15,393 bases of DNA, taken from Euperipatoides rowelli (lineage: Eukaryota > Onychophora > Udeonychophora > Euonychophora > Peripatopsidae). Shown here piece after piece: positions 8,705 through 15,393 of this stretch; the stretch's first letter is position 1, and the number at the start of each line of letters is the position of its first letter. The stretch lies in assembly GCA_003024985.2 (NCBI GenBank), contig PXIH01S0012221.1, one strand, 5' to 3'. The notes under the pieces were generated by a model, which worked only from the letters and a program-made list of their open reading frames with translations, did no database searches and had not been told where the DNA came from. A program made the translations under genes and the position numbers.

Positions 8705-8754
8705 TAGCTCAGAGTATGTACTCTCTAATCGCATGGTGCAACGCGGATCTCACA
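8705..8754 (+). other. tRNA-like box A sequence, possible SINE or tRNA relic
   Basis: TAGCTCAGAGT (8705-8715) fits the pol III box A pattern TRGYNNARNGG at 10 of 11 positions. About 40 bases on, GGATCTCACAC (8745-8755) only loosely resembles box B (GWTCRANNC). A clear acceptor stem and a cloverleaf are not visible, so an intact tRNA gene is rejected. A tRNA-derived SINE head is possible. Confidence 0.2.
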
Positions 8755-9420
8755 CATATACCTGGACAAACAATAAAAAAAAGGAACCAACAAAATAATA
8801 TTTAGCAAAAGAAAATGATACTGTACATGAAACAGTTCTTTAGAATGCTTAGCCTATGTTTTATTGCCACTATGGCTCACACACTATGTATGCTCGGTAG
8901 GCTAAGCAAATTTACAATGACAAACTAGTTATTGTGACTTTACAAAATATACTTAAAACGATTATACGCCCCACAATGTTATTCTCTCTCCCCACAGTAC
9001 ATAAACAATGGTAATACAAAAAAATAACAGAATAAAATGATACTGAGATATTGATACAAACAATATTCAACTTGTACACATTGCTTATTTATTTTTAACT
9101 AATACTCTAATACTCACTACATCCACTTCCACACTCTAAACACCCTGTTGGCCAACGATAATTCACACAGACGAGCTCGTAAAGTTAACTGTTCTGGAAA
9201 TGTCTGCGCTGTTATTTTGGTTTGACTTGCTGTATCGCCTAGCCAAGGCACTCCATAAGTATGTCTCATGTTAGTATCCTTATGGGCGCTTCTTCTTGTT
9301 GGGATCCTGTAGCTTAAATGATGTTGCACAAAATTCTCCGATTCACTCGCTTCTGATTTTCTGATTCTGCTTAGGATTTTTCTTTGGTCTCATTAGCCTC
9401 TAATAACTATTTTAATTTTT

Positions 9421-9603
9421 CCGCCGCTGACGTCTGGTCTACTTTTAGATATGGGGCCTCGCAAAATAACTTCTGGTAAACCTCTATAATTCTTATAATG
9501 TTCTGCGGCTGAGGGCGACTTCTCTGCTCCACCCGGGATAATAAATAGCCTACTAATAATATAAAATAATGTGGGGCTCTGCACGACGACTTTTGGTCCA
9601 GGA
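9421..9603 (-). repeat. Diverged duplicated block
   Basis: Read on the minus strand, TGGACCAAAAGTCGTCGTGC followed by AGAGCCCC, and then an AGCCGCAG motif, is repeated as TTACCAGAAGTTATTTTGC followed by GAGGCCCC, and then AGCGGCGG. Plus-strand copies are about 9421-9482 and 9503-9603. The alignment requires gaps and was made by eye. CTCTGCT recurs at 9522, 9616 and 9707, at near-regular spacing of 94 and 91 bases. Confidence 0.35.
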
Positions 9604-9960
9604 ACGTCCAGCACTCTCTGCTACTAATATACTTTGGGTCTTGGTTGATATTGGTCTTCGACCGGAATAAATAATAAATTTTAACTTTAAATGTTCTCCA
9701 AACTACCTCTGCTACTTTTTACTGTTCTAAAATGCTACTCCTATTCTATCTCCAACTGCGCACAAAATTTCTCCTTCACTACCAACACACAGATGTTGTC
9801 TTCTTAATGCCCACTTTCGATCTCCCTCTGCTTGACTAAAACCTTAAATCATTTCGAACGTACTTTCACACTTTCATACTAATTTGCTCTCCTAATTGGC
9901 AAACACAAACATCCACTGATTAGACTTTACGTCTCCTGTACATTTATTAAAATATTTTAA

Positions 9961-10625
9961 CTAATGTTTTTACAAATACAAATGAATAAAAAATAAAATA
10001 AAACATTTATGTGGCCTTCTAATATAAAAATATTGATTTACAATAAATATTTGGTATCACCTTTCACAAATCATAAACAAAAAATAAAATTACTACACTT
10101 TTGTTTACATACATTTGAAATAAATTTATAGCCTACTTTTACTAACTTATAATATTTAAAATGCAAAAATACAAATTACTTAAAATTTGTATCCCCTCTT
10201 AGTCACAATTCACATAATTTCTATTCTAAGATTTATAACATTCATTAGGCCTACATAATTCTGATAATATATAAGATAACTTATATTCTTTACAACAATA
10301 TTTATAACTAAGTTATTCTTTGCAATACTGATACACTTATATTTATCTAACAATTCAATACTTTCATTTTTATTTATGAACATGATCATGATTTTCATAT
10401 CATCTGTAAGAGGCAGGAGAGGGGTGATACAAAATTGTTCGTCATTTTTGAAAAAAAATGATTGGCATCAACTATAGTTCTTTATGATAAATAACTTGAA
10501 TAACTGGTATAAGTTAAATAACTATTACTTCATAGATGGGTTTGCCTAATAAATATTTTTAAAAAATGTTAAAATAAAAAATTATTCAAAAATGATTCAG
10601 GTAAATGATTGTACTTAAGACAAAT
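9961..10625. other. AT-rich non-coding stretch
   Basis: No gene or transposon terminus was recognised. The 62-codon minus-strand frame at 10210-10398 is AT-driven (Ile, Asn, Lys rich) with no family resemblance. TAGGCCTA occurs at 10246-10253. Confidence 0.55.
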
Positions 10626-10719
10626 CAGTGTTTCTTACCCCAAAATATATATATTGGGGGCCGGCAAACTTAAGAAAAATAATTGATCATGAACCCGTAA
10701 AAAAAAAAAAAAAAAAAAA
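10626..10719 (+). mobile_element. Probable hAT 5' terminus followed by poly-A
   Basis: CAGTGTTTCTTACCCC at 10626 resembles the CAGTGTTTCTCAAC-type start of many hAT elements. The following TTGGGGGCCGGCAAACTTAAG and GAACCCGTAAAAA (10654-10719) resemble the subterminal 'GGGCCGG...GAACCCC' pattern of those families. The inner near-palindrome CCCCAAAATATATATATTGGGG is at 10638-10659. A run of 21 A (10699-10719) follows. No matching right end was found, so this is one-ended evidence. Confidence 0.4.
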
Positions 10720-12180
10720 GAATTTTAAGAAAAATTTTTAAGATTAATTGACTATATGCTCTTTTTTAAGACAATAGCCTAGTTAAATTAAAATAGTGGG
10801 AAGTAAATTGATTCATGCTTTACAGTTTTTCTTTTTTATCTTTAACATCTAGTATTTTTTTTATTGTAAATATTTTCTCTAACATTATACATTATTTATT
10901 TACAATAATTATACATAAAAATCGAAAAATAATCTTAAAATAACATTTCATATAATTTGAGTTAAAAGTATAATCTAACGAAAACCACATTTTCATCAAT
11001 ACGGTAATAGAAAATAATTGCTACAGTTATAAATTAGTTTATTGTAAACATTGATCGGTGAGATGTTTAGTTCTTTCACATTCACTAGGGCAGGATTCAT
11101 TTCCAGCTAATTTCTTTAATTTTATTATTGCCATTGCTGAACACACATGGCTATATTACTTACATGCCCTCTATCTTTTTTCTTTTACTCAATTCACAGT
11201 CTCGCTGAACTAATCAGGCTGTAGGCCTATATTAAATTAATTTATTCAGTGGTTAAAATTAATTTTGCTTTAAATGGACTCCAAATGCCAACAATGCTTT
11301 ATGAAAACATTTCAACGGACCGGCATCTGTCTGGACAATTGAAAATAAGATTAAAATCTGATAGTTTTCTCTAACCAACGAATGCCAGTTAAATGGCAAA
11401 GTCCCACTAAGGTTTTGAGGTTTCAGCACCAGCATTTATTTATTTTTTTCTAGGCCTAGTACATGTAGGCTAAACAAGTAATTCTTGATTTGAAATAATT
11501 TTGAATAACTTGGTTTCACAATAGGTACATTCAATTATTTGAAATAACACGGTTTGAAAAAAAGATGTACAGTATGTAGGCCTACAGTATATACGGCACT
11601 TAATTTATAATAAAAATAATACAATGAAAACCTGTCAAAATAAAAAAGTAAACTGATATGCTTTTATTAATGTTATGATAGCTGAGACAAATGAATTCAT
11701 TTATTTATTCCAAATGGATTCAAATTCTTTATATGAATGTTTTTCTGTGAATAAATGTTATGCTTATTAACCTAAATTCAAACCCATCCCTATACTAAAA
11801 TCTACATTTATAGGTATAATTTTATCAAATTAACCTAACAAAGGGTTAATAATAGTGTGTAGAACAAAATGTTTTTGTTTTCATCATCTCCTCTATTCCT
11901 TAACATTTTCCATTGCCGTATTTCATATGGAAAAATTATATTTGATTTATAGTAGCCTACACAATTTTCATTTACACGTTCCAAAAACACAACCTTTGCG
12001 TAAATCAACAATTTACTGTAGTGAATTTTGTAATCTGCAACATACTGGATATATTCAGTATATCAATAAATTCCCTGATGCAAATAATAGAGATAAAAGT
12101 TCACTCACCTTAGGAGTGTCTAATAAATTTGCCATCCTGACTAAATGAGCTACAGTATATTGATATACTATATACCACCT
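10720..12180. other. AT-rich non-coding stretch with palindromic GGCC words
   Basis: No coding region or named repeat was recognised. The 97-codon frame at 11855-12148 starts at GTG and has no family match. TAGGCCTA occurs at 11222, 11451 and 11577, in the last case within the 12-bp palindrome TGTAGGCCTACA. Confidence 0.55.
11569..11590. repeat. Palindrome TGTAGGCCTACA flanked by ACAGTAT
   Basis: TGTAGGCCTACA (11575-11586) is a perfect 12-bp palindrome. ACAGTAT occurs at 11569-11575 and again at 11584-11590, so direct repeats overlap its edges. It combines the two most frequent words of this window. Confidence 0.7.
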
Positions 12181-12210
12181 CCATGGTCAAAAATAGTCTC
12201 CACATCTATC

Positions 12211-12238
12211 AATGCAGGAAATCAACATTTCCTGCATT
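12211..12238. repeat. Perfect 12-bp hairpin with 4-nt loop
   Basis: AATGCAGGAAAT (12211-12222) and ATTTCCTGCATT (12227-12238) are exact inverse copies around CAAC. Mixed base composition makes chance less likely than for the AT-only hairpins. There is no adjoining gene for it to terminate. A small palindromic element or a recent inverted duplication is possible. Confidence 0.7.
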
Positions 12239-13663
12239 AGGGTGTTACTAATGAAGTGCCACATGATTGATATTTTAGCATAATCTTTAGTTTTGTGTTT
12301 ATGATAGCATCATAACTAGCATGTTATATTATGATTAGAGTTATCACTTGAAAATAGATTAGAAGAAAAAAAAACCAATTCTAATAGATAAAATAGTCAA
12401 GAAATGAAAATCAATTTGATGGAATAACCCAACTTTATTTAAGATTACAATCTATATTAAACAATATAAACTTTAGAGGTCTGGATAACATACTAAAAAA
12501 ATGATTTCCCAAAAGTAGGTTTAATTAGATTATCAGTGCTAATTTTAACAAAAGCTAAATTCTTTTATTTTTACTTTAAAAATCATGTTTAATTCATCAT
12601 TTCTTCCTTCATATTCGATCGAAAAATTAAAATAATCTCACTTTATTAAGCCGTTTTTAAATAATCCAAGGTGACTGCTTACGTCAGGAGGCACAGTTGT
12701 TTTTAATTTCCCATAATTACTAGCGAAATAATGTCCTAGTATGCAAGGCCTCGGAAATTTGCAGACAGCATTGGAAATACAGTACAATATGGTAAAAATA
12801 AAATGCCAGCAATAACACAACTTTTAAGCATGTTATTTAACAATTTAGCTTAATTGTTAAAATTAGTAGCCTACTGATAATACACTTTAATAGAGTAGAA
12901 ATGCATTTACCAAACAATTTTCATCATAATTAAACTTATTAGCAACATTAACCTTTTTTTTTATCAAGATGCTTTTTTACTCTATTGTTTATGGCATCAA
13001 AATGTTTGTCAAAATGTTACAATAGTTTAAGATGCAGGTTATACTAAAACCATTTTTTCACACTGTCTGTAATCGTCAAACAACTGTCATAGAAGATACA
13101 GCTGCAAAATGTTAGTCATGTGAGTCCAATCCACCAACTTGTTATTTTCTTGAATGAATAAAAGGAGGGTAAGATGTAAAAAAAAATATTCTATAAATTG
13201 ACAGTAAGACTGAAGTTAAGAGCTCAAAGAATATGATCATGGAAGATTGTTTTCATTTAGGAACTACAAGACCTTACTCATAAATAGGGAATCTATAATA
13301 GCCTATTATAAACAACCTGCTCGACTTTATAAGTCAATCCCTAAATAATAATTATTTGTCATTTTTAGTGTAGGCTATTGTATAGTAACAAGACCATTTC
13401 AGACAAATTATTTGTTCAGTGTAAACAATTTGCAATATGGTTTGGATTTAATTGTGCAGCTTAGTTTTAATCGTGACAAACTTTCAGGACATAACCGTAC
13501 AATCACAAAACTGTATAATACTAGAACTATATTAAACTTTTCATTTTTAATAAGTTCATTAAATTATTTTAATGGTAAACATGTGGAATAAAAATAGTAA
13601 TTTTTTTTTTTAATTTTATTATAATAAACAAAAAAAAAAATGTCTAGTTTTGCATTAAAGTGT
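12239..13663. other. AT-rich non-coding stretch
   Basis: No gene was recognised. The 60-codon minus-strand frame at 12638-12820 starts from TTG and has no family match, although its surroundings are slightly less AT-rich. A CRE-like site at 12672 is listed separately. Confidence 0.55.
12672..12686 (+). promoter_or_regulatory. CRE-like site, copy 1
   Basis: TGACTGCTTACGTCA ends in TTACGTCA, a CREB/ATF-type half-palindrome core (consensus TGACGTCA). The whole 15-mer matches TGACTGCTGACGTCA at 14159-14173 at 14 of 15 positions. Binding is inferred from the motif only. It could instead be a shared piece of an unrecognised repeat. Confidence 0.3.
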
Positions 13664-13669
13664 TCTTAC

Positions 13670-13733
13670 AACAAATTAAATATTCTAAAAAATTTATTTC
13701 TATCTCCAGACTCCTCTTCATCACCATGTTCAT
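13670..13733 (-). CDS. Speculative minus-strand exon or short frame
   Basis: On the minus strand, a frame after a stop near 13860 contains DEHGDEEESGD (encoded at 13702-13734), an acidic run with balanced codons unlike the AT-driven frames nearby. It closes at TAA 13666-13668. GTAAGA (plus positions 13664-13669) would make a good splice donor, and TTCTAG ending at 13734 a weak acceptor, giving a 64-base exon. No protein family was recognised and no partner exon was found. A chance frame or a decayed repeat is equally possible. The start shown assumes the weak acceptor; the frame itself extends further upstream. Confidence 0.15.
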
Positions 13734-14726
13734 CTAGAACATTGTTTGTCAAAAGGATAGGTACATGAAGTGTTTGGTGAAAAATATAAAGAAATTTATT
13801 ATTATAATTTGTAAACATGCAAGTTGAACATTGAATATCTATATACAGTATAAATGTTTTATGTCAAATAAAGGCTATATTATTATTATACAAATTCTTT
13901 GTTGGTTTAGTTTTTCACTTTGTTAAAATAGAAAACAATGCTTGTTTTTAAATACTGTACTGTAAGTCATTTCTAGAAATATGCTGCTCACCAAATTCCT
14001 CCCCTATTTAAAGTGGTTTATCAATGATTTTTTTAAAAAATTGATTTATGTTTAGTTTTACCTAAAAATATTTGTTTAATTAATCAATTTGGAAAATTTA
14101 AACTGAAACATATAAAAATTTGCAAGTTTCTACGTTGTTTTTTAAAAAAAATAAAACCTGACTGCTGACGTCAATTTGACGAAGCCAAAGGATAAAATCC
14201 ACCGACATTGATATTTTCAAGTCAGTGATAACATCTCGCTAGGGTAAAATGCATATCTGGGATCCAGAGATTCCAGACGCCAGTCAGTAGTCATAACTTC
14301 ATTATGTTATTTGTTTAGAAAAATAGTCAACAGATGTTATTACTTAAAGTTTTTAAGAAAAAAAAAAAAAGAACAGAGAAAAAGTTACTTTCTTCGCTTC
14401 AATATAAAATCCATAAAATTTGAGATAATTATTGGGATTGAAGTTGAAATCAATTTTAAGAAAAAAAAAACACCTCAAAATACCGAAAGGCTTTTGTACG
14501 TTATTAACTTGACAAGATGAGAACAAAATGTTAACTATTATTTCCAAAGTTTTTAATAATATTCTTTAAAAACATTCTTAGGGATTATATTTTTTAAAAG
14601 CTTATTTTCAGCCTGCTTGTTTCGAGTTGCTTTTATAAAAACCACCGAGTCACCGACTACAATAATAAATAAAGCTTCGAATCACTGATCCACATTCTGT
14701 CCGATTCTGATTGGTCTGTAAAGGAA
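13734..14726. other. AT-rich non-coding stretch
   Basis: No gene or RNA was recognised. Poly-A runs at about 14359-14370 and 14461-14470 lie in a stretch where frames of 64-69 codons on both strands overlap; both are low-complexity. The CRE-like site at 14159 and the segment TGACGTCAATTTGACGAAGCC near 14166 are slightly less AT-rich than the rest. Confidence 0.55.
14159..14173 (+). promoter_or_regulatory. CRE-like site, copy 2
   Basis: TGACTGCTGACGTCA contains a full TGACGTCA CREB/ATF palindrome. It is the partner of the 15-mer at 12672-12686, in the same orientation about 1.5 kb away. Function is inferred only from the motif. Confidence 0.35.
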
Positions 14727-15025
14727 ACAGGAGTACCTAAAAGAGGGCGTAACGATGTCCCATTTTACCACGTTTTTAACATTTGCGCATCTATTTCAGT
14801 CATATATGCCAAATGGTCGGAAATAGCTCAAAATGATCAAAATCGATCATAAAAGAATTATTTCGACTCTAGATTACACCCCCCTCCCCCTTCCAGCTTG
14901 ATGAATTAAATACGTAGGAGTTACGGTTCAAGGTAAAAGTAAGGTTAGGACTGTAAATTTAAAAATAAGGCTGCTATTAAAACGGTAAATGGGACTTAGT
15001 TACGTCCGTTTCTAGGCACCCCTAT
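14727..15025. mobile_element. MITE-like palindromic element (~299 bp)
   Basis: The left end (14727-14780, starting ACAGGAGTACCTAAAAGAGG) and the right end (14976-15025) are inverse copies. Over the first 35 bases I count 26 matches, with most differences being transitions, and matching then continues through CCCATTTTACC/CCCATTTACC and GTTTT. About 195 bp of interior carries no coding frame of note but includes a C-rich run (14877-14890). Size and structure fit a miniature inverted-repeat transposable element. The flanks show no clean target duplication, so the superfamily is unassigned and the exact ends may be off by a few bases. Confidence 0.7.
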
Positions 15026-15299
15026 TCTGGAATCTGGTCTGACAACCAGTCAACCACTAATACTATTACTGGAATCGGTGCAAAATTTTTCTGCAAAAAT
15101 TCATCATAAGTAGGGTTGATAATTTGATACATATTGGAATAAAAGTAGATTTTTGATGCCTTTTTGGACCAAATATAACAAATTCATTAATTATTAAACA
15201 GGCATTTTTTTTACAAAAATACACATAAATCAATGAAGTTGAAATAGGCATTGATAAACCACTTTAACCTTTACACAAATTACAGTATAAGAGGTTGGA
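15026..15299. other. AT-rich stretch with no recognised feature
   Basis: The 61-codon minus-strand frame at 15066-15251 has no family resemblance and is likely chance. The first bases TCTGGAATCT (15026-15035) are the exact inverse of AGATTCCAGA at 14268-14277, which may relate to the neighbouring palindromic element. Confidence 0.5.
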
Positions 15300-15324
15300 T
15301 TCCACCAATTTTTTAAGTAGCCAG

Positions 15325-15393
15325 GTCGGGCTACTGCTATATGAAATTTGGTAGCCCACAAACATTTTGGTAGCCCGACTAACGGGATGTCTG
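15325..15393. mobile_element. Third hAT-like family fragment, cut by window end
   Basis: GTCGGGCTAC (15325-15334) and GTAGCCCGAC (15370-15379) are exact inverse copies, with a further GTAGCCCA between them (15351-15358). Bases 15328-15357 align without gaps to 321-350 at 23 of 30 positions, in the same orientation, so both belong to one family. By analogy with that copy, the TTTC...CTG terminus would lie just beyond the window. The hAT assignment comes only from the other two copies. Confidence 0.5.

Larger units (their letters stand above)
8565..9960. other. Less AT-rich island of unknown identity
   Basis: The stretch contains many more C/G and CpG-containing words than its surroundings (for example CCGCCGCTGACGTC at 9421, GCACGACGAC near 9580, GACCGG at 9660, AACGCGGATC at 8741). 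Two minus-strand frames of 70 and 73 codons (9117-9329 and 9393-9614) have no recognised family. They may be chance products of the more balanced composition. The right half of the island is pyrimidine-rich on the plus strand. It may be a decayed retroelement (long terminal repeat or untranslated region), or a promoter or first-exon region on the minus strand. I cannot choose between these. Confidence 0.4.

Noticed and set aside
8696-8770. Intact tRNA gene
   Set aside because: Only box A fits. Box B is poor, and no acceptor stem or anticodon arm could be paired, so at most it is a SINE or tRNA relic.
9073-9950. Solo long terminal repeat bounded by TGTACA...TGTACA
   Set aside because: The bounding TGTACA words are short palindromes, the flanking 5 bases do not match, and no primer-binding or polypurine site was seen.
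11855-12148. 97-codon plus-strand frame
   Set aside because: The start codon is GTG. No family resemblance, and codon use follows local AT content.
14311-14547. Overlapping frames on both strands (69 and 64 codons)
   Set aside because: Both are low-complexity translations of the same A-runs (Lys on one strand, Phe on the other).
14268-15035. 10-bp inverted pair AGATTCCAGA/TCTGGAATCT as termini of a larger element
   Set aside because: The match stops after about 10 bases and no target duplication was found. It may be chance or a relic next to the MITE.
1-15393. CRISPR array, operon, bacterial ribosome-binding sites or phage genes
   Set aside because: No regularly spaced repeats with unique spacers, no clustered long frames and no prokaryotic signals; the transposons are of eukaryotic types.

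Overview
This window looks like non-coding nuclear DNA from an animal, most likely an invertebrate. It is very AT-rich (roughly 70% A+T by eye) and has no operon-like layout. No open frame of more than about 100 codons is present, and none resembles a complete gene. The recognisable content is decayed eukaryotic transposons: hAT, mariner-type, a non-LTR (LINE) retrotransposon and a palindromic MITE-like element. I cannot name the species. The frequent words TAGGCCTA and TACAGTA/TACTGTA are a compositional fingerprint that could help place it.

Layout. Bases 1-390 hold two related ends of a hAT-like family, each a GC-rich inverted block followed by an A-rich stretch and a TTTC-AG-CTG terminus. 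A third fragment of the same family lies at the far right (15325-15393) and runs off the window. A (AC)14 microsatellite follows the second end. Bases 1081-1310 form a less AT-rich island with a good TATA box, the best promoter candidate here. From 1311 to 4740 I see only AT-rich DNA with poly-A runs and small hairpins.

The richest part is 4740-6550. A LINE reverse-transcriptase C-terminal remnant was interrupted by a 489-bp hAT element. That insertion has 8-bp target duplications (7 of 8 matching), near-matching termini and a leftover piece of ZBED5-like hAT transposase. The LINE seems to end in a (TAA)n tail, followed at once by a perfect 15-bp hairpin. Next comes a 5'-terminal mariner-type element with its helix-turn-helix (DUF4817-like) region, broken by one in-frame stop and lacking the catalytic domain.

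From 6550 to 8560 there is unremarkable AT-rich DNA. An island richer in C and G (about 8570-9960) holds a tRNA-like box A and a diverged duplicated block; its identity is unresolved. A probable hAT 5' terminus with a 21-A run lies at 10626-10719. The rest is AT-rich apart from a perfect 12-bp hairpin at 12211, two matching CRE-like 15-mers, a speculative minus-strand exon near 13700, and a ~299-bp palindromic element (14727-15025) with ~50-bp inverted termini.

Nothing here forms a working pathway or an obviously new biological system. What the window mainly records is layered transposon insertion and decay, plus an unexplained palindromic word (TAGGCCTA).
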